A DNA stretch of 64,000 bases from Leucobacter chironomi DSM 19883 (GTDB lineage Bacteria; Actinomycetota; Actinomycetes; Actinomycetales; Microbacteriaceae). Numbering within the stretch: the first letter of the stretch is position 1; the number at the start of each line of letters is the position of its first letter. Both the position numbers and the translations under genes were made by a program. The notes beneath the pieces are model-generated. The model was given only the letters and a program-made list of their open reading frames with translations, did not search any database and was not told where the DNA came from. This document shows, piece by piece, positions 19,188 through 29,634 of this stretch. The stretch spans positions 248,001-312,000 of the forward strand of contig NZ_ATXU01000002.1 of the NCBI RefSeq assembly GCF_000421845.1. The letters are read 5' to 3'.

Positions 19188-19706
19188 ATGGACACGGAAA
19201 CGGCGCGAAGACGCGCGAAGCAGGTGGCCGGCATGATCGGCGCCGCAGTGGTGATCGGGGCGATCATCTGGATCGACGTCGCCACCGGCCTGTGGCAGGA
19301 GCTGGTGATCGTCGCCGGGCTCGCCGCGGGCCTCGTCACCTTCCTGCTCACCGTGCTCGTGCTCGACCGGGTGATCGCCCGATCCACCGCCAGACGGTGG
19401 GCGCCCCTCAACAGGCTCGCGCTCTCCGAGTTCCTGCATGCGATCGCGGACGAGCAGCGCAGCGAGATCTCCCGCGGCGCGGTCGTGCCGCGCGCGCTCG
19501 CACCGCCCGCCTCCACGCTCGACGTCGAGGCGGCACCGCACGATCCGCTGATCCGCGAGCGCCTGCACGACGAACTCGCCGCCTGCAACACTGCGCTGCA
19601 CGCGCTGGCAGCCGAACTCCGGGATCGCCTCAGCGTGGCCGACCGAGGTGCGGCGAGCCGACGCGCTGCGAGCCGAGGCGCGGCCGCAGCTCGCCCCGCA
19701 GCCTAG
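19188..19706 (+). CDS. Small two-helix membrane protein of unknown function
   Basis: 172 residues. The ATG is preceded by GTGGGAGG. Two hydrophobic helices (VAGMIGAAVVIGAIIWIDVA and LVIVAGLAAGLVTFLLTVLV, about residues 13-60) are followed by a soluble C-terminal region with helical, charged sequence and an alanine/arginine-rich end (SRRAASRGAAAARPAA). No family is recognised. It stands alone between the opuA operon and a GyrI-like gene. Confidence 0.65.
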   Translation: MDTETARRRAKQVAGMIGAAVVIGAIIWIDVATGLWQELVIVAGLAAGLVTFLLTVLVLDRVIARSTARRWAPLNRLALSEFLHAIADEQRSEISRGAVVPRALAPPASTLDVEAAPHDPLIRERLHDELAACNTALHALAAELRDRLSVADRGAASRRAASRGAAAARPAA

Positions 19707-19740
19707 ACTGCCGATGCTGCCCGTGTTTCGGGGCTCACCC

Positions 19741-19778
19741 GTGTTTCGGAGCGGCACCGGCGATCGTATCCGAAACAC
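19741..19778. repeat. Inverted repeat containing GTGTTTCGGA
   Basis: GTGTTTCGGA-18-TCCGAAACAC, with another GTGTTTCGG just upstream at 19722-19730. It lies between the membrane protein gene and the GyrI-like gene and may be a terminator or operator; this is unproven. The remaining intergenic bases to 19972 show nothing else. Confidence 0.5.
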
Positions 19779-19972
19779 GTGCGAGATCCGAGACTCGGGC
19801 CGGTGCCAGAACTCGCACGAGCGGGCCTCGAAGCAAAGATGGGCGCCGCAACACGGCTCGGCGCCGACCCCTCGCGCGGCGGCCGATGGGTGCGTAGGAT
19901 CGGGCGTGACGCAGCAACGTGCGGCGAGGGGTCGCCGAGCACCGTCGAGCACGCCGAGCAGAGGAGCCCACC

Positions 19973-20446
19973 GTGACCGAGCAGTTCCCCGTTCCCGAGA
20001 TCGTCGAACGCCCCGAGCAGCATCTCGCGGTCGTACGCGAGACGGTCGCCTTCGACGCCATCCCCGGGCTCTACGACCGGGCGTACCCGGAGATCTTCGG
20101 CGCGCTCGGGCGGGCGGGCATCGCCCCCGCCGCGGCTCCCATGGGCGTGATGCACGGGCAGCCCGGCGCCGAACTCGACCTGTCGGTCGCGGTGCCAGTG
20201 GCGGCGCCGTTCGCGGGCGACGGGATGGTCTCGGCCGAGACGATTCCCGCCGGCCGCGCGGCGACTCTGCTCGTGCGCGGCGACTACGGCCTGCTCGCCG
20301 CGGCCTACGAGCACCTCTTCGCGTGGATCGCCGAGCAGGGGCTCACGCCGACGGGACTCTCCTGGGAGCAGTACCTCACGGAGCCCGAGCCGGGCGGCGA
20401 TCCCGCCCAGAACGAGACGCTGATCGCGGCCGGGCTGCAGGACTGA
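19973..20446 (+). CDS. GyrI-like small-molecule-binding domain protein
   Basis: 157 residues from GTG 19973, with GAGGAG about 7 bases upstream. It has the pattern of the GyrI/SOUL-like effector-binding domain found in transcription activators (BmrR, Rob) and as stand-alone proteins: FPVPEIVERPEQHLAVVRET, a paired half around VETIPAGRAATLLVRGDY, and a conserved acidic end LSWEQYLTEPEPGG. Stand-alone forms bind or hydrolyse small toxic molecules; the ligand is unknown. No DNA-binding domain is attached. Confidence 0.75.
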   Translation: MTEQFPVPEIVERPEQHLAVVRETVAFDAIPGLYDRAYPEIFGALGRAGIAPAAAPMGVMHGQPGAELDLSVAVPVAAPFAGDGMVSAETIPAGRAATLLVRGDYGLLAAAYEHLFAWIAEQGLTPTGLSWEQYLTEPEPGGDPAQNETLIAAGLQD

Positions 20447-20520
20447 GCGCCCAGCCGCTGGGCGGCGCCGCACGCGCGGCCCAGCCGCGCGTCCGGCGAT
20501 CCGCGCCCGACACGCTCCGA

Positions 20521-20526
20521 TAGACT
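20521..20526 (+). promoter_or_regulatory. Probable -10 box of valS
   Basis: TAGACT, followed by GGCCGGG, 87 bases before the valS ATG. A GC-rich hairpin (GCCGTCC-4-GGGCGGC) lies in the leader between this box and the start. No T-box sequence is present here. Confidence 0.45.
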
Positions 20527-20613
20527 GGCCGGGTTGACCATTCAGGCACCAGAGCCGTCCCTTCGGGCGGCGCACTGACGCGGTGCCGCCCATAGCGAAG
20601 ACGGAGCCCCTGC

Positions 20614-23202
20614 ATGAGCGCGATCCCCGACAAGCCGAAACTCGAAGGCCTCGAAGCCAAGTGGGGCCCGGTATGGGAGGAGACGGGCACCTACCGTTTC
20701 GACCGCGACGGGGCCGAGCGAGCCGAGGTCTACAGCATCGACACTCCCCCGCCCACCGCTTCGGGTTCGCTGCATGTCGGCCACGTGTTCTCCTACACCC
20801 ACACCGACACCATCGCCCGCTATCAGCGCATGCAGGGCAAGCGCGTCTTCTACCCGATGGGCTGGGACGACAACGGCCTGCCCACCGAGCGCCGCGTGCA
20901 GAACTACTACGGGGTGCGCTGCGACCCGTCGCTCCCCTACGTCGAGGGCTTCGTGCCCCCGCACGAGGGCGGTGACGGCAAGAGCGTCAAAGCGGCGGAT
21001 CAGCAGCCCATCTCGCGCCGCAACTTCATCGAGCTGTGCGAGAAGCTCACCGTCGAAGACGAGAAGCAGTTCGAGGATCTCTGGCGCACGCTCGGTCTCT
21101 CGGTCGACTGGACCCAGACCTACCGCACCATCGGCGCCGAGTCGCTGCGGGCGTCGCAGCTCGCATTCATCCGCAACGTCGAGCGCGGGGAGGCGTACCA
21201 GGCACAGGCTCCCACGCTGTGGGACGTGACCTTCCGCACCGCGGTGGCCCAGGCCGAGCTCGAGGATCGGGATCAGCCCAGCGCGTACCACACGCTCGCC
21301 TTCCACCGCACCGACGGCGGCGGCGACATCCTCATCGACACGACGCGCCCCGAGCTGCTCGCCGCGTGCGTCGCGCTCGTGGCGCACCCCGACGACGAGC
21401 GATTCAAGCCCCTCTTCGGCTCGACCGTGCGCACGCCGCTCTTCGAGGTCGAGGTGCCGATCGTCGCGCACCACCTCGCGCAGCAGGACAAGGGCACCGG
21501 CATCGCGATGATCTGCACCTTCGGCGACGTGACCGACGTGGTGTGGTGGCGCGAGCTCGATCTGCCGAACCGCGCAATCCTCGGCTTCGACGGCCGCGTG
21601 ATCTCGGAGGCCCCCGAGGCGATCACGAGCGAGCGGGGTCGCGAGGCCTACGCGCAGATCGCCGGGAAGACCGTGTTCAGCGCGAAGGCCGCCGTCGTCG
21701 AGGCCCTGCAGGCCTCGGGCGAGCTCGTCGGTGAGATCCGCAAGATCAACCACCCGGTCAAGTTCTTCGAGAAGGGCGACAAGCCGCTCGAGATCGTCTC
21801 GACCCGGCAGTGGTACATCAAGAACGGTGCCCGCGACGAGCAGCTGCGGGATCGCCTGCTGGCGCACGGCCGCGAACTCGCCTGGCACCCCGACTTCATG
21901 CGGGTGCGCTACGAGAACTGGGTCGAGGGCCTCTCGGGAGACTGGCTCATCTCGCGCCAGCGCTTCTTCGGGGTACCGATCCCGGTCTGGTACCCGCTCG
22001 ACGCCGAGGGCAACCCGGTGTTCGACGAGCCGATCCTGCCGGCCGCAGAGCAGCTCCCCGTCGACCCGTCGAGCGACCTGCCCGCGGGCTACACCGAGGA
22101 GCAGCGCGGAGTGCCGGGCGGCTTCCTGGGCGAGGTCGACGTGATGGACACGTGGGCGACCTCCTCGCTCACGCCCCAGCTCGCCGGCGGCTGGGAGCGG
22201 GATCCCGAGCTCTTCGATCTCGTGTACCCGTTCAGCCTGCGCCCCCAGGGCCAGGACATCATCCGTACCTGGCTCTTCTCGACGCTGCTGCGCTCCGAGC
22301 TCGAGGCCGGGCAGCTGCCGTGGCAGAACGCCGGCATCTCGGGCTGGATCCTCGATCCTGACCGTAAGAAGATGTCGAAGTCGAAGGGCAACGTGGTGAC
22401 CCCGGCCGGGATGCTCGAGCAGCACGGCTCAGACGCGGTGCGCTACTGGGCGGCCTCCGCGAAGCTCGGCACCGACGCCGCCTTCGATCCGCAGAACCCG
22501 ACGCAGATCAAGATCGGCCGCCGCCTCGCCATCAAGCTGCTGAACGCGGCGAAGTTCACGCTCTCCTTCGACGCCTCCGGCGCGGGATCGGTCACCGAAG
22601 CGCTCGACCGCTCGATGCTCGCGGGCCTCGCCCGCGTGATCGAGGGGGCCACGCGCGCCTTCGAGTCGTACGATCACGCCCGCGCGCTCGAACTCACCGA
22701 GTCGTTCTTTTGGACGTTCTGCGACGACTACCTCGAGCTCGTCAAGGAGCGCGCCCACAACGGCGAGGGGCAGGCGCAGGCCTCGGCCGTGACCGCCCTG
22801 CGCACGGCCCTCTCGGCCTTCGTGCGCCTGCTCGCACCGTTCCTGCCCTACGCGGCCGAGGAGGTCTGGTCGTGGTTCGGCGAGGGCTCCGTGCACCGCG
22901 CGGCCTGGCCCGTCACCTCCGAGGTGGTCGACCTCGCGGGCTGCGATGCCGACGCCGAACTGCTGGGCCTCGTGGGCGGCGCCCTCGTGGGCGTGCGCGG
23001 CGCGAAGACCTCCGCCAAGGCCTCGCAGCGCACGCCGGTCGCCCTCGCCGTGGTGCACGCCCCGGTTGACGTGCGCGACCGACTCGCTCTCGCAGCCGAC
23101 GACCTCGCTGCAGTGGGCCGCATCGCCGAGCTGCGCATCGAGGTCGCCGAGGTCGACGCCGTGACCGTCGCTCAGATCGAACTCGAAGCGGCCGAGGCCT
23201 GA
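20614..23202 (+). CDS. valS: Valyl-tRNA synthetase
   Basis: Class I synthetase charging tRNA-Val, 862 residues. The HIGH-type motif is HVGH in SGSLHVGHVFSYTHTD near residue 53; WDDNGLPTERRVQ follows; and the KMSKS loop is intact in RKKMSKSKGNVVTP near residue 590. The editing domain (IDTTRPELLAACVALVAHPDD) is present. No long C-terminal coiled coil is visible; the protein ends soon after a short helical tail, which fits the shorter actinobacterial form. Confidence 0.97.
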   Translation: MSAIPDKPKLEGLEAKWGPVWEETGTYRFDRDGAERAEVYSIDTPPPTASGSLHVGHVFSYTHTDTIARYQRMQGKRVFYPMGWDDNGLPTERRVQNYYGVRCDPSLPYVEGFVPPHEGGDGKSVKAADQQPISRRNFIELCEKLTVEDEKQFEDLWRTLGLSVDWTQTYRTIGAESLRASQLAFIRNVERGEAYQAQAPTLWDVTFRTAVAQAELEDRDQPSAYHTLAFHRTDGGGDILIDTTRPELLAACVALVAHPDDERFKPLFGSTVRTPLFEVEVPIVAHHLAQQDKGTGIAMICTFGDVTDVVWWRELDLPNRAILGFDGRVISEAPEAITSERGREAYAQIAGKTVFSAKAAVVEALQASGELVGEIRKINHPVKFFEKGDKPLEIVSTRQWYIKNGARDEQLRDRLLAHGRELAWHPDFMRVRYENWVEGLSGDWLISRQRFFGVPIPVWYPLDAEGNPVFDEPILPAAEQLPVDPSSDLPAGYTEEQRGVPGGFLGEVDVMDTWATSSLTPQLAGGWERDPELFDLVYPFSLRPQGQDIIRTWLFSTLLRSELEAGQLPWQNAGISGWILDPDRKKMSKSKGNVVTPAGMLEQHGSDAVRYWAASAKLGTDAAFDPQNPTQIKIGRRLAIKLLNAAKFTLSFDASGAGSVTEALDRSMLAGLARVIEGATRAFESYDHARALELTESFFWTFCDDYLELVKERAHNGEGQAQASAVTALRTALSAFVRLLAPFLPYAAEEVWSWFGEGSVHRAAWPVTSEVVDLAGCDADAELLGLVGGALVGVRGAKTSAKASQRTPVALAVVHAPVDVRDRLALAADDLAAVGRIAELRIEVAEVDAVTVAQIELEAAEA

Positions 23203-23204
23203 TC

Positions 23205-23492
23205 ATGCAGCTGGGGGTGCGCTGGCGGGCGGGCGATCCGCCCCATCGCAGCGTGCCCCCGCTGCTGCACCCGGCCATCGCGGCGCAGGAGGCCGTGCAC
23301 CCGGGTGCCTCCTCCTGGACGCTCACCTGGCTCGAGGGGCGGCCGCGCTGCGCGCTTGAAGACGCCGTGATCGTGACGCTCGACGCGGCCGGAGGCGTTG
23401 CGGTGATCGACGGTTCGACCGCGTCGCTCTCGGGGCACGGTGCGGGCGGCTCCCCGGCCGCCGCAGAGGACGACGACGACTGGCTGCTGTGA
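23205..23492 (+). CDS. Small conserved-looking protein behind valS
   Basis: 95 residues, starting two bases after the valS stop and overlapping the next open frame's GTG. The sequence (LGVRWRAGDPPHRSVPPLLH, SWTLTWLEGRPRCALED, an acidic end EDDDDW) matches no family I know. Position suggests co-transcription with valS. Coding bias and tight packing support a real gene. Confidence 0.6.
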   Translation: MQLGVRWRAGDPPHRSVPPLLHPAIAAQEAVHPGASSWTLTWLEGRPRCALEDAVIVTLDAAGGVAVIDGSTASLSGHGAGGSPAAAEDDDDWLL

Positions 23493-23503
23493 AAGGCGAC
23501 GAC

Positions 23504-24007
23504 ATGACCACTCCCCTTCGCCCCCGCGCACTGCTCGCCGCCGGGATCGCCGGCCTGCTCGCGGTCTCGCTCGCCTCCTGCGCCCCCGAGCCCGACGAGA
23601 TCGCCGGAGCGAAGTCGAAGGAGCAGATCGCGAACGGCGAGGAGACCGAAGATCCGGGTCAGCGCGCCCAGGTTCCCGAGGAGGCGCTGCAGAAGCAGGC
23701 GGAGCTGCCTGCGGGCTTCCCCTCGGATCGCTTCCCGCTGCCGAAGGACGCCGTCATCGACGACGCCGGCGAGCGCGGCGCGGGCGTGTGGTTCGTGGTG
23801 CTGCGCGCGAAGGACGCCGCGCAGGCGTCGACGCAGTGGTCGGCGATCATCTCGGCCGGCGGCTTCGAGGCCGCCGACCAGCAGGGCGACCCCGCCTCGG
23901 CGGATGCCTCGGCCATGCTGCGAAGCGCGAGCCTCGAAGCGTTCGCCCTGATGCTGGTCCAGGACGACGGCTCGGTGCTGCTCAGCTACGACCTCACCGA
24001 GCAGTAG
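23504..24007 (+). CDS. Putative exported lipoprotein
   Basis: 167 residues from ATG 23504, with AAAGG nine bases upstream; an in-frame GTG at 23489 is less likely. The signal peptide LLAAGIAGLLAVSLASC ends in a lipobox, so the mature protein begins CAPEPDEIAG. The exported part has FPSDRFPLPKDAVIDDAGE and VVLRAKDAAQASTQWSAIIS, a layout seen in small actinobacterial lipoproteins of unknown role. It probably shares a transcript with valS. Confidence 0.7.
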   Translation: MTTPLRPRALLAAGIAGLLAVSLASCAPEPDEIAGAKSKEQIANGEETEDPGQRAQVPEEALQKQAELPAGFPSDRFPLPKDAVIDDAGERGAGVWFVVLRAKDAAQASTQWSAIISAGGFEAADQQGDPASADASAMLRSASLEAFALMLVQDDGSVLLSYDLTEQ

Positions 24008-24144
24008 CGCTCGGAGCGCCGCTGCTCTGTACCGCTCTGCGTCGCTGCCGGCCGAGCGAGACCCTGCCGAGGCGAAGCCGGGCCGAGGCTGCGGTCAGGC
24101 GCTCTCGCGAGCAGGCGCGCGTCGGGATATAGCGTGTCGTACTG

Positions 24145-25416
<1,272 letters not shown>

Positions 25417-25468
25417 GCGGGGCTCCTTCACACTCGAACGGAAACGAGACACTCAGAGACTATCCGGG

Positions 25469-25480
25469 ACCACTGACATT
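25469..25480 (-). repeat. AATGTCAGTGGT motif, copy 3 (ahead of clpX)
   Basis: An exact copy between clpP2 and clpX, 52 bases upstream of the clpX ATG. The next bases on the minus strand are CCCGG, shared in part with copy 4 (CCGGGG). Confidence 0.7.
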
Positions 25481-25567
25481 CACCGGAGGGGCGCGCCGTG
25501 CGAAGGCCGCCGGACGGAGGCGGCGGGTCCGGGCTGGAAGGCCCGAACCCGCCGCGATCCGTCGAAC

Positions 25568-26206
25568 TTACTGGGAGATGACTGGCTGCGGGTTCTTGCG
25601 GCTGGTCAGCACCTGATCGACGAGGCCGTACTCGAGGGCCTCCTGCGCGCTGAGGATCTTGTCGCGATCGATGTCGCGGTTGACCTCTTCGATGCTGCGC
25701 TTCGAGTGCTTCGACAGGGTCTCCTCGAGCCACTCGCGCATGCGCAGGATCTCGCGGGCCTGGATCTCGATGTCGGAGGCCTGGCCGTGACCCGCCTGCC
25801 CCGTCGAAGGCTGGTGGATCAGCACGCGCGCGTTCGGCAGCGCCAGGCGCTTGCCCGGCGTTCCTCCGGCGAGCAGCACCGCAGCGGCGGAGGCGGCCTG
25901 CCCGAGGCACACCGTCTGCACGTGCGGACGGATGTACTGCATCGTGTCGTAGATCGCCGTCATAGCGGTGAACGACCCGCCGGGCGAGTTGATGTACATG
26001 GTGATGTCGCGCTCGGGATCCTGGCTCTCGAGCACGAGCAGCTGCGCCATCACGTCGTCGGCCGAGGCGTCGTCCACCTGCACGCCGAGGAAGATGATGC
26101 GATCCTCGAACAGTTTCGCGTAGGGGTCCTGGCGCTTGTAGCCGTAGGCGGTGCGCTCCTCGAAGGAGGGCAGCACGTAGCGGGCGCTGGGCATCTCGAT
26201 CTTCAT
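25568..26206 (-). CDS. clpP2: ATP-dependent Clp protease proteolytic subunit 2
   Basis: 212 residues from ATG 26206, with GAAGG just upstream; an in-frame GTG five codons before is less favoured. The serine of the triad is in [12 protein letters not shown], the histidine in VLIHQPSTG, and the aspartate in VNRDIDRD. The N-terminal [17 protein letters not shown] extension is typical of actinobacterial ClpP2. With the adjacent ClpP1 it forms a mixed tetradecamer. Confidence 0.95.
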   Translation of the reverse strand: MKIEMPSARYVLPSFEERTAYGYKRQDPYAKLFEDRIIFLGVQVDDASADDVMAQLLVLESQDPERDITMYINSPGGSFTAMTAIYDTMQYIRPHVQTVCLGQAASAAAVLLAGGTPGKRLALPNARVLIHQPSTGQAGHGQASDIEIQAREILRMREWLEETLSKHSKRSIEEVNRDIDRDKILSAQEALEYGLVDQVLTSRKNPQPVISQ

Positions 26207-26233
26207 ATGACCTTCGTTCACTTTCTTTCGCGC

Positions 26234-26818
26234 CTACCGGTTGGTGCCGCCGCCGCCGACCACGTCGGCCGCCGAGTCGCGGATGAAATCGACGAAGCCG
26301 TACGCCAGCGCCTCATCGGCCGTGAACCAGCGGTCGCGGTCGCCGTCCTCGTTGATCTGCTCGACGGTCTTGCCCGTCTGAGCAGCGGTGATCTCGGCGA
26401 GGCGGTTCTTCATCGAGGTGATGAGCTGGGCCTGGGTCTGGATGTCGCTCGCGGTGCCGCCGAAGCCGCCGTGCGGCTGGTGCAGCAGTACGCGCGCGTT
26501 CGGGGTGATGTAGCGCTTGCCCTTGGTGCCCGCGGTCAGCAGGAACTGCCCCATGGAGGCCGCCATGCCGATGCCCACCGTCACGATGTCGTTCGGCACG
26601 AACGACATCGTGTCGTAGATCGCCATGCCCGCGGTGATCGAACCGCCGGGCGAGTTGATGTACAGGTAGATGTCGGACTCGGGATCCTCGGCGGCGAGCA
26701 GCAGGATCTTGGCGCAGATCTCGTTCGCGTTGTCGTCGCGCACCTCGGATCCGAGCCAGATGATGCGATCCTTCAGCAGGCGTTCGAACACGCTGTTCGG
26801 TGGCGTCTGTTCTGCCAT
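26234..26818 (-). CDS. clpP1: ATP-dependent Clp protease proteolytic subunit 1
   Basis: 194 residues. The triad is visible in [12 protein letters not shown] (Ser), VLLHQPHGG (His) and [10 protein letters not shown] (Asp). It lacks the longer ClpP2 N-terminal segment. It sits 27 bases upstream of clpP2, in the usual actinobacterial tig-clpP1-clpP2-clpX order. Confidence 0.95.
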   Translation of the reverse strand: MAEQTPPNSVFERLLKDRIIWLGSEVRDDNANEICAKILLLAAEDPESDIYLYINSPGGSITAGMAIYDTMSFVPNDIVTVGIGMAASMGQFLLTAGTKGKRYITPNARVLLHQPHGGFGGTASDIQTQAQLITSMKNRLAEITAAQTGKTVEQINEDGDRDRWFTADEALAYGFVDFIRDSAADVVGGGGTNR

Positions 26819-26925
26819 TCGGTGCTCCTTCGTAGTTGCTTGATTCGAGCGTATCGACTCGACGCGGATCGAGCGCCCGTGTTCGCCCTAGGCGTGTTTC
26901 GGCGCCGGATACGAAGATCCCCCGG

Positions 26926-26937
26926 ACCACTGACATT
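26926..26937 (-). repeat. AATGTCAGTGGT motif, copy 4 (ahead of clpP1)
   Basis: An exact copy between tig and clpP1, 107 bases upstream of the clpP1 ATG. Confidence 0.7.
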
Positions 26938-26983
26938 TCAGTGCTCCGGGGGATCCGCAGATCTCGCGAACGAGACGCGAGAG

Positions 26984-28342
26984 TTACTTCTCGTCGGCCG
27001 CCTCGGCCTCTTCGACGATCTCCTCGGCCTCTTCGACGACCTCGGCCGCGGCCTCGTCGTCGGAGTCGACCGCGGTGAACTCGCTCAGGTCAACCGCGTT
27101 GCCGGCCTGGTCGACGACCTTGGCCTTGGCGAGAGCGATCGCCAGCGCCTTGTTGCGGGTGACCTCGCCGAGGATGACGCCCATCTGGTTGCCCTGGCTG
27201 ATCGCCTGCAGGAACTGGGTGGGCTCCATGCCGTACTGCTGAGCCGACTGGAAGATGTACTGCGACAGCTCGTTCTGCGTGGGGGTGACGCCCTCGGCCT
27301 CGACGATCGCGTCGAGCAGCAGCTGCAGCTGGATCTGCTGCTCGGCCGACTTGCGCACCTCGGCGCGGTGCTCGTCGTCCTCCAGACGACCCTCACCCTC
27401 GAGGTGACGGTGCACCTCCTCCTCGACGAGCTCCTCGGAGACCGGGATGCCGGCCTTCTCGATGAGGGTCTCGGTGAAGAGGTCGCGAGCCTGCTGGCCC
27501 TGAGCGAAGACCGAGGCGCGTGCGACCTGATCCTTCAGGCTCTCGCGCAGCTCGGCGATGGTGTCGAACTCGCTCGCCAGCTGGGCGAACTCGTCGTCGG
27601 CCTCGGGAAGCTCGCGCTCCTTGACCGCGGTGAGGGTGACCTCGACCTCCGCGTCGCGGCCCTCGTGCTCGCCGCCCAGCAGCTGCGAGGTGAAGGTGGT
27701 CGATTCGCCGGCGGTGAGAGTCTCGATGGCCTCGTCGGTGCCGGCGAGCAGGTTGCCCGCGCCGATCTCGTAGGAGACGCCGCTGGCCTGATCGACCTCG
27801 TTGCCGTCGATCTTGGCGGTGAGGTCGAGCTCGACGAAGTCACCCGTCTTGGCGGGGCGCTCGACGGTCACGAGGGTGCCGAAGCGCTCGCGCAGCTTGG
27901 TCAGCTCGGCCTCGACGGCCTCGTCGTCGATCTCGGCGTTGTCGACGGTCAGCTCGATGCCGTCGTAGTCGGGGAGGGTGAACTCGGGACGCACCTCGAC
28001 CTCGAAGGCGAGCACGAGGGTGCTCTTCTCGTCCTGCGCGTCGGGCCACTGCTCGACATCGGCGGTCGGGCGGCCCATGGGGCGCTCGTCGGCCTCGGCG
28101 AGTGCGGACTGGTAGAAATCGTCGAGCGAGGCGTTCACGGCCTCCTGCACCACGGCCTCACGACCGACGCGCTGGTCGATGATCTGGGCCGGCACTTTGC
28201 CCTTGCGGAAACCGGGAATCGAGACCTGCTCGGCGATGGTCTTGTACGCCTGCTTGAGGTACGGCTCCAGTTCGTCGAGCGTGACCTCGACGCTCAGCTT
28301 GGCGCGGGTCGGAGTGAGCTTCTCAGCGGTCGTCTTCGGCAA
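26984..28342 (-). CDS. tig: Trigger factor
   Basis: A ribosome-bound chaperone and prolyl isomerase, 452 residues. The ribosome-binding signature appears as GFRKGKVP in the N-terminal domain (about residue 44). The FKBP-type isomerase domain follows ([16 protein letters not shown], about residue 165), then the helical C-terminal domain. The end is very acidic (about 35 residues rich in E and A). It lies upstream of clpP1, as in most bacteria. Confidence 0.96.
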   Translation of the reverse strand: MPKTTAEKLTPTRAKLSVEVTLDELEPYLKQAYKTIAEQVSIPGFRKGKVPAQIIDQRVGREAVVQEAVNASLDDFYQSALAEADERPMGRPTADVEQWPDAQDEKSTLVLAFEVEVRPEFTLPDYDGIELTVDNAEIDDEAVEAELTKLRERFGTLVTVERPAKTGDFVELDLTAKIDGNEVDQASGVSYEIGAGNLLAGTDEAIETLTAGESTTFTSQLLGGEHEGRDAEVEVTLTAVKERELPEADDEFAQLASEFDTIAELRESLKDQVARASVFAQGQQARDLFTETLIEKAGIPVSEELVEEEVHRHLEGEGRLEDDEHRAEVRKSAEQQIQLQLLLDAIVEAEGVTPTQNELSQYIFQSAQQYGMEPTQFLQAISQGNQMGVILGEVTRNKALAIALAKAKVVDQAGNAVDLSEFTAVDSDDEAAAEVVEEAEEIVEEAEAADEK

Positions 28343-28397
28343 TTTGGCCTCTCATCGTCGGTGTGTCGTGCTGCTTCTCGGGCCGGGTGGCCCTGGT

Positions 28398-28471
28398 CGG
28401 GGCGACAGGATTCGAACCTGCGACCTCCCGCTCCCAAAGCGGGCGCTCTAGCCAAGCTGAGCTACGCCCCG
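28398..28471 (-). tRNA. tRNA-Pro (UGG)
   Basis: A 74-base cloverleaf on the minus strand: acceptor CGGGGCG/CGCCCCG, D-loop AGCTTGGCTAG, anticodon loop TTTGGGA giving UGG, T-loop TTCGAAT. No CCA is encoded. Confidence 0.95.
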
Positions 28472-28640
28472 AAACCGGCAGGTTTCACGGTCGAGACGCG
28501 CGAACGCGCGCAACCCGAGCAAGTCTAGCCGAAACTGTCCCGAAAGACGCATACCGACGGGCGCCCGTCGCCGGAGAGGCAGGCTCCCTCCTTGACGCGG
28601 ACGGGTGACGAGGGTAGACCGGAAGACGAGGTGAGTCGCC

Positions 28641-29270
28641 ATGCGAATCCTGCAGGATCGGATCGAGGCCGGCCGTATGCTCGGTGAGCGGCTGGCGCGC
28701 GACTACGCGGGTGCGGACACGGTCGTGCTCGGCTTGCCCCGGGGCGGAGTGCCCGTGGCCGCGGAGGCGGCTCGCAGGATCCGAGCGCCGCTCGACGTGC
28801 TCGTGGTGCGCAAGCTCGGCCTGCCCCACCACGAAGAGGTGGCCATGGGCGCCGTCGGCGAGGGCGGCGCGATCGTGCGGAACCCGGGGGTGATCCGCTC
28901 GGCCGGAGTGTCCGAGGCCGACTTCGAACGTGCGGAGCGGCGAGAGCGGGCCGAAGTCGCGCAGCGCGTCGAGCGTTTCAGGGACGGCCGGCCGCCGGCA
29001 CCGCTGGCGGGGCGCACCGCGATCGTGGTCGACGACGGGATGGCGACGGGCGCCACTGCGGCCGTGGGGTGCCGGATCGCGCGGGAGCGCGGAGCGGCGC
29101 GGGTGGTGTTGGCCGTGCCGGTGGCGGCCCCCGACGCGCTGGCGGAGTTCGACGCCGCCGACGCGATCATCTGCCTCCTGGCACCCGCGGACTTCATGGC
29201 CGTCGGCCAGTTCTACGCCGACTTCACCCAGGTCGAAGACGAAGAGGTGGTGCGCCTGCTGACCGAGTAG
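28641..29270 (+). CDS. Phosphoribosyltransferase-domain protein
   Basis: 209 residues. A PRTase fold is indicated by TVVLGLPRGGVPVAAEAARR, VVRKLGLPHHEEVAMGA and the PRPP-binding loop TAIVVDDGMATGATAA. This belongs to the ComF/xanthine-PRTase-like group, often found alone or fused to a dienelactone hydrolase-like domain in actinobacteria and of uncertain substrate. A GAGG ribosome-binding site precedes the ATG, and TAGACC about 27 bases upstream may be its -10 box. It is transcribed against the surrounding tRNAs. Confidence 0.85.
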   Translation: MRILQDRIEAGRMLGERLARDYAGADTVVLGLPRGGVPVAAEAARRIRAPLDVLVVRKLGLPHHEEVAMGAVGEGGAIVRNPGVIRSAGVSEADFERAERRERAEVAQRVERFRDGRPPAPLAGRTAIVVDDGMATGATAAVGCRIARERGAARVVLAVPVAAPDALAEFDAADAIICLLAPADFMAVGQFYADFTQVEDEEVVRLLTE

Positions 29271-29273
29271 GCC

Positions 29274-29345
29274 CAGCCCCGAAACACGAAACCCTCCTTC
29301 GTGAGAAGGAGGGTCTCTGCGGAGGGGCTGACGGGAATCGAACCC
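29274..29345. repeat. 72-base direct repeat, copy A (spacer plus 3' part of tRNA-Gly)
   Basis: Identical to 29438-29509, 164 bases away. It contains, in order on the plus strand, CAGCCCC (complement of a tRNA-Gly 5' acceptor end), a hairpin ACCCTCCTT-6-AAGGAGGGT, and the complement of the tRNA-Gly acceptor and T-arm (AGGGGCTGACGGGAATCGAA). Confidence 0.95.
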
Positions 29346-29444
29346 CGGCCGGCCGCTCGGGGCAACGCGCCAGCGTTGCGCGGCCACGCCGCTGGTGCCG
29401 CCCTCGGCGCCAGTTCCGGGTTCTGGAAGATTCCCGGCAGCCCC
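29321..29444 (-). pseudogene. Degenerate tRNA-like sequence between the two 72-base repeats
   Basis: On the minus strand it begins GGGGCTG and ends with the intact T-arm and acceptor of tRNA-Gly, discriminator base included. The 70 or so bases between carry neither a D-arm nor an anticodon arm; instead there are hairpins such as GCAACGC-3-GCGTTGC. It looks like a broken tRNA-Gly copy, or a foreign insert in one. Confidence 0.55.
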
Positions 29445-29509
29445 GAAACACGAAACCCTCCTTCGTGAGAAGGAGGGTCTCTGCGGAGGGGCTGACGGGA
29501 ATCGAACCC
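29438..29509. repeat. 72-base direct repeat, copy B (overlaps the intact tRNA-Gly)
   Basis: The second copy. Its right end is the 3' part of the functional tRNA-Gly gene; its hairpin serves as that gene's terminator on the minus strand. Confidence 0.95.
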
Positions 29510-29557
29510 GCGTAACCAGTTTGGAAGACTGGGGCTCTACCATTGAGCTACAGCCCC
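29487..29557 (-). tRNA. tRNA-Gly (UCC)
   Basis: A 71-base cloverleaf: acceptor GGGGCTG/CAGCCCC with U as discriminator, D-loop CAATGGTAG, anticodon loop CTTCCAA giving UCC, T-loop TTCGATT. Confidence 0.95.
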
Positions 29558-29634
29558 GAGCTGCGAGCAGCTGGGGTGTGCCGAAGCACCTCACCGATCA
29601 TAGTGCATCACGGGTGCCCCTCAGTACATCGGGG

